From the NCBI GenBank assembly GCA_031277805.1, contig JAITLR010000009.1, positions 744,001 to 808,000 of the forward strand: a stretch of 64,000 nt of DNA, in the 5' to 3' direction. The DNA is from Comamonas sp. (lineage in GTDB: Bacteria > Pseudomonadota > Gammaproteobacteria > Burkholderiales > Burkholderiaceae_C). Each line of letters starts with the position of its first letter. Positions within the stretch are counted from its first letter, which is position 1. Positions 9,286-17,465 of this stretch are shown one piece after another. The position numbers and the translations under genes were made by a program. Under the pieces are notes generated by a model. The model worked only from the letters and a program-made list of their open reading frames with translations, had not been told where the DNA came from and searched no databases.

Positions 9286-9330
9286 TTGATAAAGTCCACC
9301 AAATATCCATCAATAAGTTGACTTAGTCAA
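9286..9330. promoter_or_regulatory. Two probable MarR operators
   Basis: TTGACTTAGTCAA (9318-9330) is a perfect 13-base palindrome. A related site, TTGATAAAGTCCA, lies 32 bases away (9286-9298), each preceded by AATAAG. Both lie between the divergent SIP and MarR starts, the usual place for an autoregulated MarR operator. Confidence 0.7.
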
Positions 9331-9348
9331 CAAATAATCTGTCCCACC

Positions 9349-9789
9349 ATGAGTTCATCCATCTCCGCCGACGTGTTCGAGCTGCTGCACGACCTGCTGC
9401 ATCTGTTCCGCGCACGCCTGCTTCAGTCGCTGGAACACATCCAGCCGGGGTTGACCTTCAACGAGTTCCGTGTGCTGATGCATGCGGGCCGCCATCCTGG
9501 CATCACGCAAAAGGAACTGGTCGAGCACAGCCATACCGACAAGGCCCAGATGGCGCGCATGCTGGCCCAGCTGCAGGACAGAGGCTGGCTGGAGCGCTCG
9601 GCCAGCGAGGCCGACAAGCGTGTGCGCTGCCTGCAGCTCAGCGCCCAGGGACAGCAGTTGTTCGACAACCTGCGCGTCCGGCGCGAGCAGATTGCACAGG
9701 AGCTGCTGCAGGACTTTCCCGCCGCCGAGCAAGCGCAGCTGCGCGCACTGCTGCAGCAGGCCCTGAACAACGCCAGGGCCCTGGGTTGA
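9349..9789 (+). CDS. MarR-family transcriptional regulator
   Basis: A 146-residue winged-helix regulator. The core (TFNEFRVLMHAGRHPGITQKELVEHSHTD, then MARMLAQLQDRGWLERSASEADKR) contains the DNA-reading helix and the wing with the conserved D-x-R motif, flanked by long dimerisation helices. It is divergent from the siderophore-interacting protein gene, and the spacer holds a clear palindrome. It probably represses itself and that gene. The effector is unknown. Confidence 0.92.
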   Translation: MSSSISADVFELLHDLLHLFRARLLQSLEHIQPGLTFNEFRVLMHAGRHPGITQKELVEHSHTDKAQMARMLAQLQDRGWLERSASEADKRVRCLQLSAQGQQLFDNLRVRREQIAQELLQDFPAAEQAQLRALLQQALNNARALG

Positions 9790-9970
9790 AGCAGACGCTC
9801 ATGAATCAATATCTTGCTGCGTGCTTAAATAAATGGTTTCAGCTAAAAAAGCCCTTGAAACCATTGATGAGCAAGCGCCAGCAGCTCTTATCAATGCAGA
9901 CTGAAGCACCGACTCGACCGTATGCGCATGTCGTGCGGCGGCAACAAATTCAATGCTCTGCCGTAAATTT
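9790..9970. other. Intergenic region without a gene
   Basis: An AT-richer stretch after the MarR gene. It contains a degraded family A repeat (GCAAGCGCCAGCAGCTCTTATC at 9871-9892) and a loose inverted pair TGGTTTCA...TGAAACCA (9833-9872). A short ORF reading across it has no ribosome site and a lysine-rich, low-complexity product, so it was not called. Confidence 0.6.
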
Positions 9971-9978
9971 CTGCAAAG

Positions 9979-10003
9979 AATTATTAAGAATCATTATCAT
10001 TTG
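9979..10003. promoter_or_regulatory. Fur-box-like iron operator
   Basis: The segment ATTAAGAATCATTATCATT closely follows the Fur consensus (GATAATGATAATCATTATC), notably AATCATTATC. It includes a plausible -10 (TATCAT) and lies about 135 bases before the siderophore receptor start. A small hairpin, CGCACT-TCTG-AGTGCG, follows at 10011-10026. Confidence 0.75.
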
Positions 10004-10136
10004 CGGCAATCGCACTTCTGAGTGCGTCTAGCCAGCCAGGACTTTGACCGATCCGTCATCAGACGCTTTCGGCTGCACGCCAGTGCAGACAGCCCGCTCA
10101 TGCCAGCCACCTGTCTTCACCCTTTGTCCTGTCAAC

Positions 10137-12440
10137 ATGGCTCACTCCAACATCTATATCCAAAGCCGCAAGCATTCCGCTGCCCGCCTGCCCTCTTCCG
10201 CCGGTCTCGTCGCCTGCGCCGCCCTGGCCACGCTGAGCCTGTCCGCCCAGGCCCAGACCGAAACCACGCTCAAGGAAGTCAAGGTCGAAGAAGCGGCCGA
10301 GTCGGCCTACACGCCCGGCCAGCTGTCCTCGCCCAAGTTCACCCAGCCGCTGGCCAACACCACGCAGACCGTCAACGTCATCAAGGAGCAGTTGCTGCAG
10401 GAGCAGGGCGCCACCACGCTGACCGAGGCGCTGCGCAATGTGCCCGGCGCCGGCACCTTCTACGCGGGCGAGAACGGCAACACCAGCACGGGTGACGCCG
10501 TCTATATGCGCGGCTTCGACAGCTCCAGCAGCATCTATGTGGATGGCGTGCGCGACATCGGTTCGATCTCTCGCGACATGTTCAACATCGACCAGGTCGA
10601 AGTCACCAAGGGCCCGGCCGGCACGGACTACGGCCGCAGCGCTCCCACCGGTGCTATCAATCTGGTGAGCAAGCAGGCCAACCTGAACAACAGCTTCGGC
10701 GGCTCGCTGGGCCTGGGTTCGGCCAGCTACAAGCGCGCCAGCATCGACCTCAATCGCGTCATCAATGCCGAGACCGGCACGGCCGTGCGCCTGAACGCCA
10801 TGGCGCAGGACGCCAATGTGGCGGGCCGTAACGGCATCGAGAACGACCGCTGGGGCATTGCGCCCTCATTCGCCTTCGGCCTGAACTCACCCACCCGCGT
10901 GTTCGTGAACCTGCTGCACATCAAGCAGAGCAATGTGCCCGACGGCGGCGTGCTGACCATGGGCCTGCCCGGCTACACCTCGCCGGACCCCGCCAAGCGC
11001 GGCTACCTGAGCGGCGCGGCGCGCGTCAACAGCAAGAACTTCTACGGCACGGCCTCCGATCACGATGATGTGACGGCCACCATGGCCACGCTGAAGGTGG
11101 AGCATGATTTCTCCTCCACCACCAAGCTACGCAACACCACGCGCTGGGGCGAAACCAAGCAGGACTATCTGCTGACCGCCTTCATGGCCGGCACCAACCA
11201 GCTGGTCACGCCCAGCGCCAGCGATCCGTCCACCTGGACCATGTCGCGCAACATCAACACCAAGGATCAGGTCAACCGCATCCTGACCAACCAGACCAAT
11301 CTGACAACCAGCCTTGCCACCGGCAGCGTGCAACATGATCTGAGCCTGGGCCTGGAGCTGACGCGCGAGGAACAGACCAACTACGGCCTGGCCACCAAGG
11401 GTATGGTGCCCGCGGTCAATGTCTATCACCCGGACTCCAGCGTCTATCTGCCCGACTATCAGCGCAACGGCGCCGACAGCAAGGGCAAGACCGATACCGT
11501 GGCGCTGTATGCCTTCGACACACTGAAGCTCAACGACCAGTGGCAGGCCAATCTGGGCCTGCGCCTGGACCGCTACAAGACTTCCTATAACGCCATGGCG
11601 GCCTGCACGGCCACCTCGACCACCCAGCCTTGCGGCAGCAACCCCGTGGGTACCGTGGTGCGCACCACCTCGGACGGCCTGAGCAAATCCGGCACCTTGC
11701 TGAGCTGGAAGGCCGGCCTGCTCTACAAGCCCGCGCCCAACGGCAGCGTGTACCTGAACTACGCGCTCTCGCAGCAGCCGCCAGGCGGCAGCAACTTTGC
11801 ACTGTCGGCCGCCGTGAACAACGCCGCCAACCCCAATATGGACCCGCAAAAGGCCAAGACGCTGGAGCTGGGCAGCAAATGGGAGCTGATGGACAAGAAC
11901 CTGATGCTCAGCGGCGCACTGTTCCGCACCGAGGTGACCAATGAAATCGTCACCAACTCCGACGGCACCGTGGGCCAGACCGGCAAGAAGATCGTGCAGG
12001 GCCTGGAGCTGGGCGTGATCGGCCAGATCAACAAGGCTTGGGGCGTGAGCGCGGGCTACACCGTGCAGAACACCAAGGTCGACACCGGCGCCCTGGTGGC
12101 AGCCGACGCCAGCAACGGCCTGACCTATACGCCCAAGAATGCCTTCAGCGTATGGAGCACCTACCAGTTGCCCTTCGGCCTGACGGTCGGCGGCGGCGCG
12201 CGCTATGCGGGCGGCCTCAAGCGCGGCACCGACGGCGCCGTAGGCACGCCCAACCACACGGATTCCTACTGGGTGTTCGACGCCATGGCCAGCTACCGCG
12301 TGAACAAGAATCTGGACATCCAACTCAATGTCTTCAATCTGTTCGACAAGGACTATGTGGCAGCCATCAACAAGAGCGGCTACCGCTACTTCCCCGGTAT
12401 TGCACGCTCGGCCCGTCTGACAGCGAATTTCAGGTTTTAA
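10137..12440 (+). CDS. TonB-dependent siderophore receptor (Fiu/FhuE-type)
   Basis: An outer-membrane receptor of 767 residues importing a ferric siderophore with energy from TonB. A signal peptide ends near LSLSAQAQ and the TonB-box region (KEVKVEEA) follows. The plug carries VNVIKEQLLQEQGATTLTEALR, GVRDIGSISRDMFNIDQVEV and KGPAGTDYGRSAPTGAINLVSK. A 22-strand-type barrel ends in the terminal aromatic residue (LTANFRF). The ATG chosen opens the signal peptide; an upstream in-frame ATG adds unlike residues. A Fur-like box lies upstream and a PiuC-type hydroxylase gene downstream, the same pairing as in fiu/ybiX. The ligand is probably a catecholate, by inference. Confidence 0.93.
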   Translation: MAHSNIYIQSRKHSAARLPSSAGLVACAALATLSLSAQAQTETTLKEVKVEEAAESAYTPGQLSSPKFTQPLANTTQTVNVIKEQLLQEQGATTLTEALRNVPGAGTFYAGENGNTSTGDAVYMRGFDSSSSIYVDGVRDIGSISRDMFNIDQVEVTKGPAGTDYGRSAPTGAINLVSKQANLNNSFGGSLGLGSASYKRASIDLNRVINAETGTAVRLNAMAQDANVAGRNGIENDRWGIAPSFAFGLNSPTRVFVNLLHIKQSNVPDGGVLTMGLPGYTSPDPAKRGYLSGAARVNSKNFYGTASDHDDVTATMATLKVEHDFSSTTKLRNTTRWGETKQDYLLTAFMAGTNQLVTPSASDPSTWTMSRNINTKDQVNRILTNQTNLTTSLATGSVQHDLSLGLELTREEQTNYGLATKGMVPAVNVYHPDSSVYLPDYQRNGADSKGKTDTVALYAFDTLKLNDQWQANLGLRLDRYKTSYNAMAACTATSTTQPCGSNPVGTVVRTTSDGLSKSGTLLSWKAGLLYKPAPNGSVYLNYALSQQPPGGSNFALSAAVNNAANPNMDPQKAKTLELGSKWELMDKNLMLSGALFRTEVTNEIVTNSDGTVGQTGKKIVQGLELGVIGQINKAWGVSAGYTVQNTKVDTGALVAADASNGLTYTPKNAFSVWSTYQLPFGLTVGGGARYAGGLKRGTDGAVGTPNHTDSYWVFDAMASYRVNKNLDIQLNVFNLFDKDYVAAINKSGYRYFPGIARSARLTANFRF

Positions 12441-12448
12441 GAGGAAAC

Positions 12449-12540
12449 ACCCCCTGCGCGACTGCGTCGCTTCCCCCTCTCTTTCAGGAGGGGGACGACA
12501 TCTTCGCTGCGGGGCGGCCCTTGCTTGATGTCTCTGGCTT
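12449..12540 (+). repeat. Dispersed REP-like element, family B, copy 1
   Basis: Begins CCCCCTGCGCGACTGCG, contains the hairpin strands CCCCCTC and GAGGGGG, and continues GACGACATCTTCGCTGCGG and GGCGGCCCTTGCTTG. The same order of modules occurs in three more copies (28049, 32081 and 44770). It lies between the receptor and the hydroxylase gene, 2-3 dozen bases from either coding sequence. Confidence 0.85.
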
Positions 12541-12627
12541 GGGCCATGCCAGCTCAAAGGCTGCACCCTCTTTTTACGCTTTCGGCCCCGCAACTGCGGG
12601 GCTTTCCCGTCCGAGGAAATTCAAAAA

Positions 12628-13308
12628 ATGATGCTGCACATTCCCAATGTTCTGAGCCGCGAGCAGGTCGCCAGCATGCGTGCCGCCATTGATGCCGCCG
12701 ACTGGGTCGACGGCCGCGCCACCGTGGGCAGCCAGGGCGCCCAGGTCAAGCGCAACCGACAGCTGCCCGAGCACTCGCCCGTGGCACAGGAGCAGGGCCG
12801 CATCATCCTGCAGGCGCTGGCGACCAATCCGCTGTTCTTCAGCGCCGCCCTGCCCGCGCGCACCATGCCGCCGCTGTTCAACCGCTACAGCGACAGCGAA
12901 ACCTATGGCCTGCATGTGGATGGCGCGGCACGCCGCGTTGCGGGGTCCGAGCAGTGGCTGCGTACCGATGTGTCCTGCACGCTGTTTCTCTGCGAACCCG
13001 AGGACTATGAGGGCGGCGAGCTGGTGGTGGTGGACAGCTATGGCACGCACGAGGTCAAGCTGCCTGCGGGCGACCTCATTCTCTACCCATCCACCAGCCT
13101 GCACCGGGTCGAGCCCGTGACGCGCGGCGAGCGTGTCTGCTCCTTCTTCTGGGCGCAGAGCATGATCCGCGACGACGCCAAGCGGGCTTTGCTGTTCGAG
13201 ATGGATCAGGCCATCAGCAGCCTGCGCGGCAAATGGGGCGAGACCGAGGAAACCGTGAGCCTGACCGGCCACTATCACAACCTGCTGCGCATGTGGGCCG
13301 AGACCTGA
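12628..13308 (+). CDS. Fe(II)/2-oxoglutarate-dependent PKHD-type hydroxylase (PiuC/YbiX family)
   Basis: A cytoplasmic dioxygenase of 226 residues. The jelly-roll iron triad is visible as His96 and Asp98 in YGLHVDG and His159 in STSLHRVEP, and an Arg downstream would bind 2-oxoglutarate. Family members sit beside catecholate siderophore receptors and are iron-repressed, which fits the receptor upstream. Two ATGs stand in tandem at the start. The physiological substrate of the family is unknown to me. Confidence 0.92.
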   Translation: MMLHIPNVLSREQVASMRAAIDAADWVDGRATVGSQGAQVKRNRQLPEHSPVAQEQGRIILQALATNPLFFSAALPARTMPPLFNRYSDSETYGLHVDGAARRVAGSEQWLRTDVSCTLFLCEPEDYEGGELVVVDSYGTHEVKLPAGDLILYPSTSLHRVEPVTRGERVCSFFWAQSMIRDDAKRALLFEMDQAISSLRGKWGETEETVSLTGHYHNLLRMWAET

Positions 13309-13323
13309 GGCTGGCCGGGAGGC

Positions 13324-13887
13324 TCAAGGCCTGTGTTTTTCCGCGCAGCCGACCAGATGGTTGTGCATGCTGGTCATGCATTGATACATATCGCGTGATC
13401 CGCCCGTGGCGGACTTGCAGTCGCTGACCGTGGCCTGGGAGCGCAGCTTCACAAAATGGCCTGTCGTGCTGTCGTACTGCGCCTGGGTGATATAGCCGCC
13501 CTTGAGGTTTTTCCGGCCGTTGTCCAGCATGGTCTCGATCTGGCTGCGAATGTTGTCCACCGCCAGCGCGCAATTCAGCGCCACTTCCTTGCCGTCGACC
13601 TTTCTCAGGCCCTGGGCCAGACTATCGGCCATTTCCTGAGCGCCCTTGGGCAGCTTTTTGCTGCCGTCGGAATGGCGTTGCTCACCAAAGCGCCCCGCGC
13701 CTGCGCCCGAGCTGCTATTGGGCGAGACCTTGACCCGTGATGCATCCGCCTGCTGCGGCGGCAGTTGCGAGCCGTAATGCGTCTGCCCCTGTGCATCCAC
13801 CCATTTGTAGACGGGCTGCGCCACCAGGACACCGGCCCAGGCCAGTCCCAGCGTGGCGATGAGCACGCGGCCTCTTGCTGCTGACAT
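13324..13887 (-). CDS. DUF4124-domain exported protein
   Basis: A 187-residue protein with an N-terminal signal segment (VLIATLGLAWAGVLVAQ) directly followed by the DUF4124 motif YKWVDAQGQTHYGSQLPP. The rest is helical and charged with conserved-looking Cys residues (VALNCALAVDNIRSQIE, SDCKSATGGSRDMYQCM), which may form disulfides in the periplasm. The ATG after an AGGGAG ribosome site was used; an upstream frame adds 38 unlikely residues. Function unknown. It is convergent with the hydroxylase gene, 15 bases apart. Confidence 0.8.
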   Translation of the reverse strand: MSAARGRVLIATLGLAWAGVLVAQPVYKWVDAQGQTHYGSQLPPQQADASRVKVSPNSSSGAGAGRFGEQRHSDGSKKLPKGAQEMADSLAQGLRKVDGKEVALNCALAVDNIRSQIETMLDNGRKNLKGGYITQAQYDSTTGHFVKLRSQATVSDCKSATGGSRDMYQCMTSMHNHLVGCAEKHRP

Positions 13888-13975
13888 TGCGGCTTTCTCC
13901 CTGAGCGAGGAGCGGTCTGCAGCATGCAGACTCGCAATTTGTAAACAAGTGTAAATGATCCAATCATATAAAAAA

Positions 13976-14057
13976 AGAAGCTGCCTGCGCCCTTTCTTCA
14001 TGGGTTTCAGGCATCAAATATGCTGAAAGCCATGATTCATTTGCGTAAGCAGCTTCT
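13976..14057. repeat. Inverted repeat related to family A
   Basis: AGAAGCTGCCTGCGC and its near-complement GCGTAAGCAGCTTCT (12 of 15 pairing) enclose about 50 bases, in the 206-bp spacer between the DUF4124 gene and the end of the TonB receptor gene. Confidence 0.5.
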
Positions 14058-14093
14058 GATTCGGGAGCAAACAGCGCTCTCAAGCGCTCAACG

Positions 14094-16286
14094 TCAGAAC
14101 TTCATGTTCGCCGTGATCCAGAAGGTACGGCCAGCCTGCGTCACACCCGACACCGAAGATCCGCCCTGGAAGTAGCTGTTCACCCAAGTCGGCGTACCGT
14201 TCACATTGACCTGGCTGTAGTTGCGGAAGTCCTTGTCGAACAGGTTGAAGATGCTGGCGTTGATGCTCAGACTCTTGTTGACCTGATAGCTGCCGCCCAG
14301 GTGGAACAGCGCATAACCCTTGATATCGCCCACAGCGTCATAGACGGCCTTGTTGGCGGCGCTCAGCCTGTCGTAGGAGCCGCTGAAACGCGGGCTCTTG
14401 CCACGATACTCGCCGCGCGCCCACAGGCGCCACTGGCTGCTCGGCGTCCAGTCCAGCTGCACATTGGCGATGTGCTTGGCGGTATTGGCCAGCTGACCGT
14501 TCTTGACGCCTTTTTCGATCACCTCGCTGTGGGTCCAGGTGTAGCCGGCCTTCACCGCCCAATCCTTGGCCAGTTGTGCACGGCTGCTCAGCTCCAGACC
14601 CCAGGTCTTGGCCTTGTCCACGTTGATGGAGTAATCGGCCGTGGGGTTGAACGCACAACTGGAGATGGCCGAAGTCAGGCAGGAGCCGCCCGAGGCAATC
14701 TTGTCCTTGATGTCGTTGTGGAAGAAGGTGGCCGAGCTGGTCCAGCCCGCCTTGTTGTCGAACAGGGCCGACAGCTCCACATTGGTGCTGGTCTCGGGCT
14801 TGAGGTTGGGGTTGCCGATGCTGATGGTTTGCCCCTGGCCGGTGACGCCGCTGACGCCGTCGATCAGCTGGTTCAGGCGCGGCGCCTTGAAGCCCTGGCT
14901 CACACCGCCCTTGAAGGTCCAGTTTGTTGTCGCATCCCAGACCATATAGGCACGCGGGCTGAATTGGCCGCCAAAGGCGTCATGGTGGTCGTAGCGGCCA
15001 CCCAGCGTGGCCGTCAGGCCCTGGGCCAGACGCCATTCGTCTTCGGCAAACAGCGACCACATGGTCTGCTTGTGGCTTTGCGGCAGCATGCCGTCCTTGA
15101 GCTTGGCATCCCAGAGCTGGCCGCCCACGGTCACCATATGCGCGTCGCCCACGGGGGCGACCAGCTTGCTGTCCAGCACCAGATTGGTGGTCTTGAGCTC
15201 GCGGTCGGTGCCGGCACGCGGGTCGCCCTTGGGCACCGAAGCGCCGGGAATGGTGCGGCCGATGGTTTCGGTCTCGGTATGCATCAGGCTGCTTTCCAGC
15301 GTACCGAAGCCCAGGCGGCTGGTGTGACCGATGCTGACCTGATCGCGGTTGAAGCGCAGGGCGTCGCGGTAGCCGGGGAACTTGCTGGGGTCGCTAATGG
15401 CCGCATCGCGGCTGCCCAGACGGCCATCCTCGTTGTTGTACCAGGTGCGGCCCTGGTCCACGTCCAGCCAGAGGTCGTGATAACGGTTGGGGGTCAGCGT
15501 CAGACGCGCGCCCAGGCTATGCTGGCGGCTTTGTGCAGGCGCGGGGTTGCGCGCCTGTGCAGGCTGTGCGGCGCCCGGAGCCAGCACCCAGTCCGAAGCG
15601 TCGCGGCTGAAAGTGCTGCCGCGCACGGCCAGGCCCAGCAGATCCTGCTTGATGGGGCCGTTGATATAGAAGCTGCCCTTGTACTGATTGCCCCACTCGC
15701 TGTCCTGCGGCAGGCCCATGCCCACGCTGACTTCACCGCCCCATTCCTTGCCGACCTTGCGCGTGATGATATTGATCACACCACCCATGGCATCCGAGCC
15801 GTAGAGGGTGGACATGGGGCCGCGAATCACCTCGATGCGCTCGATGGCCGAGATCGGCGGCATGAAACTGGTCAGTGCCGCGCCGAAGCCGTTGGGTGTG
15901 ACGTCGCCGGCCACGTTCTGGCGGCGGCCGTCGATCAGGATCAGCGTGTAGTCGCTGGGCATGCCGCGGATGCTGATGTCGAGGCCGCCGGTCTTGCCCG
16001 TGCCGCCCATCACATCGATGCCTTCCACGCCCTGCAGGGCTTCGGCCAGATCGCGGAAATTCCGGGTTTCCAGCTCCTTGCGCGTGACGACGGAGATCGA
16101 TGCGGGCGCGTCCTTGAGCTCCTGCTCGAATCCACTGGCGGAAACCACCACCTCTTCCATGGTGGACTCCTTGGCCTGGGCCAGAGCGCTGGTGCTGGCA
16201 CAGAGCGCTGCCGCGGCCAGTGCCAGCAGATGGGGTTGGCCCAAGGGGGCAAGCCAATGGGTGCGACGTGTCGCTGCGTTGGACAT
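14094..16286 (-). CDS. TonB-dependent outer-membrane receptor (CirA/IrgA-like)
   Basis: An outer-membrane receptor of 730 residues. A signal peptide ends near ALCASTSALAQ and the TonB box is in MEEVVVSASG. The plug reads SISVVTRKELETRNFRDLAE, LILIDGRRQNV and IERIEVIRGPMSTLYGSDAMGG, which is the CirA/IrgA pattern. The barrel ends in ITANMKF, with the expected C-terminal Phe. Family members import catechol-type ferric siderophores or their breakdown products. The ATG seven codons into the longest frame was used because the signal peptide starts there. A perfect palindrome lies 160 bases upstream. It belongs to the local iron cluster. Confidence 0.9.
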   Translation of the reverse strand: MSNAATRRTHWLAPLGQPHLLALAAAALCASTSALAQAKESTMEEVVVSASGFEQELKDAPASISVVTRKELETRNFRDLAEALQGVEGIDVMGGTGKTGGLDISIRGMPSDYTLILIDGRRQNVAGDVTPNGFGAALTSFMPPISAIERIEVIRGPMSTLYGSDAMGGVINIITRKVGKEWGGEVSVGMGLPQDSEWGNQYKGSFYINGPIKQDLLGLAVRGSTFSRDASDWVLAPGAAQPAQARNPAPAQSRQHSLGARLTLTPNRYHDLWLDVDQGRTWYNNEDGRLGSRDAAISDPSKFPGYRDALRFNRDQVSIGHTSRLGFGTLESSLMHTETETIGRTIPGASVPKGDPRAGTDRELKTTNLVLDSKLVAPVGDAHMVTVGGQLWDAKLKDGMLPQSHKQTMWSLFAEDEWRLAQGLTATLGGRYDHHDAFGGQFSPRAYMVWDATTNWTFKGGVSQGFKAPRLNQLIDGVSGVTGQGQTISIGNPNLKPETSTNVELSALFDNKAGWTSSATFFHNDIKDKIASGGSCLTSAISSCAFNPTADYSINVDKAKTWGLELSSRAQLAKDWAVKAGYTWTHSEVIEKGVKNGQLANTAKHIANVQLDWTPSSQWRLWARGEYRGKSPRFSGSYDRLSAANKAVYDAVGDIKGYALFHLGGSYQVNKSLSINASIFNLFDKDFRNYSQVNVNGTPTWVNSYFQGGSSVSGVTQAGRTFWITANMKF

Positions 16287-16612
16287 GATGACTCCTGACC
16301 CCAATGGCTGGGGTCACTTTCAAAAAGGTGAGAGAGAGGTGCGTCGGCCCGTGGGGCCTGCGTATGCGCGGCGGCTGGTGCGCCAGCCTGGGGAGACAAA
16401 GCCGTAGATATGTTTGGATGTATGGGCTTTGACGGTTGCAATTATGTATTTATGTAAATACAAACCAATCTCATTCGCCTTTTGTTTGTAGGATATTCAC
16501 CTACTTTCTGCTTTGAGTGCTATAGGCGTGCACGCGATAAGCAAGGCCATCCAAGACTTGCACCAACTTCTGCAATGGCCATCCAGGCACCGTAAGCTTT
16601 ACCGCAGAAGCT
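16287..16612. other. Promoter-bearing spacer upstream of the second TonB receptor
   Basis: No gene seen. It holds an AT-rich core with the palindrome described at 16445, a Fur-half-site-like TCTCATT at 16474-16480, and a short direct repeat GGCCATCCA (about 16546 and 16576). The right part runs into the end of the LuxR-type gene. Confidence 0.6.
16445..16462. promoter_or_regulatory. Perfect 18-bp palindrome, candidate operator
   Basis: TGTATTTATGTAAATACA has two exact 8-base arms around TG. It stands about 160 bases before the TonB receptor start, in an AT-rich patch. It does not match the Fur consensus well, so another regulator may bind it. Confidence 0.6.
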
Positions 16613-17380
16613 TCACAGCACCTTGCCCAGCAGCTCCCTGATATTTCGAACCCCCAGATGCTGAAAAGCGCGATAGCGGTATGTCAGCGCCGTCGTCAGA
16701 GCCACTCCCATTTCATCTGCGACCTCTTGAGTGGTGTGACCGGCGGCAATCAGCGAAACCATCTGCCGCTCACGCCCGGACAGGGTTCTGAGCCAAGGAA
16801 TACCGCCGGTAGCGCTGGCCGTAGACGCCGTCAACTGGCTGTGGCGATGCACGCAGTTGGCAATCACCAGTGCCACACTGCTCAACCACTCAAAGTCAGC
16901 AGCGCCGAACAAAGCGAAAGCGTGGTGCCTGTAGAAGCTGATCGCAACGCGATAGCCGTCGGGCATGAGCGCCAGCACGGACAGGCGCTCGCGTATGCCC
17001 ACCTCTTCATAGCAAATGCGCCGGTAATGCGCATCTACGACCTCTTCAGCCGTCTGTTGATGCACCCAGAGCTGCGTTTTTTCAGCGGGGCGCTTGCGCT
17101 TGAGCCAGCGCATATTGGAGTCCTGCTTATCAAAGCCTTGGCCCATGTATTGCACCGCTGTCAGTGAAGCCGCTTCGCCCACACTGCTGGCACTGGAAAC
17201 GCTCTTGACGCGCCCATTGTTCTGCAGCGCGAATATTGTGCAGTGGCTGGATGGCAAGGACTGCGCGGCAGCGGCAAGCAGGCTTTGTGCAAAGGTGTCG
17301 GAGCCTATGGCTGCTACCAGCTGCACCGCCATGCGACCTGCCTCACTGATGGGTTCAGAGGAGAGCTTTACAGGTCGCAT
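16613..17380 (-). CDS. LuxR-type helix-turn-helix transcriptional regulator
   Basis: A 255-residue protein. The last 60 residues are a LuxR/GerE DNA-binding domain (LSGRERQMVSLIAAGHTTQEVADEMG, then TALTYRYRAFQHLGV). The N-terminal 185 residues do not look like a response-regulator receiver and may be a ligand-sensing domain. It is divergent from the aromatic-degradation operon, which it may control. The ATG has no clear Shine-Dalgarno sequence. Confidence 0.85.
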   Translation of the reverse strand: MRPVKLSSEPISEAGRMAVQLVAAIGSDTFAQSLLAAAAQSLPSSHCTIFALQNNGRVKSVSSASSVGEAASLTAVQYMGQGFDKQDSNMRWLKRKRPAEKTQLWVHQQTAEEVVDAHYRRICYEEVGIRERLSVLALMPDGYRVAISFYRHHAFALFGAADFEWLSSVALVIANCVHRHSQLTASTASATGGIPWLRTLSGRERQMVSLIAAGHTTQEVADEMGVALTTALTYRYRAFQHLGVRNIRELLGKVL

Positions 17381-17427
17381 AGGGATTTTTCGTCATCATT
17401 TCTTAGGACATTTTAGAGACTCGACCA

Positions 17428-17449
17428 AAGAAGAATCACGCATCTTCTT
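17428..17449. promoter_or_regulatory. Inverted repeat in the divergent LuxR / monooxygenase promoter
   Basis: AAGAAGA and TCTTCTT are exact complements around eight bases. An overlapping pair, ATCAC / GTGAT, lies around 11 bases. The position, 17 bases before the monooxygenase start, fits an operator for the divergent regulator. Confidence 0.45.
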
Positions 17450-17465
17450 AGTGATCGAGACACTT

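Noticed and set aside
9786..10031. An 81-residue frame after the MarR gene
   Set aside because: No ribosome site, and the product runs across a degraded repeat and the Fur-like box. It is unlikely to be translated.
12449..12540. Possible small coding gene between the siderophore receptor and the hydroxylase gene
   Set aside because: The sequence is a family B repeat copy found at three other sites, so it is not evidence of a gene.
14301..16298. A 665-residue open frame on the plus strand
   Set aside because: It is the reverse-strand shadow of the TonB receptor gene. Its product is rich in Gly, Ala, His and Val with no fold or signal, as expected from GC-rich antisense frames.
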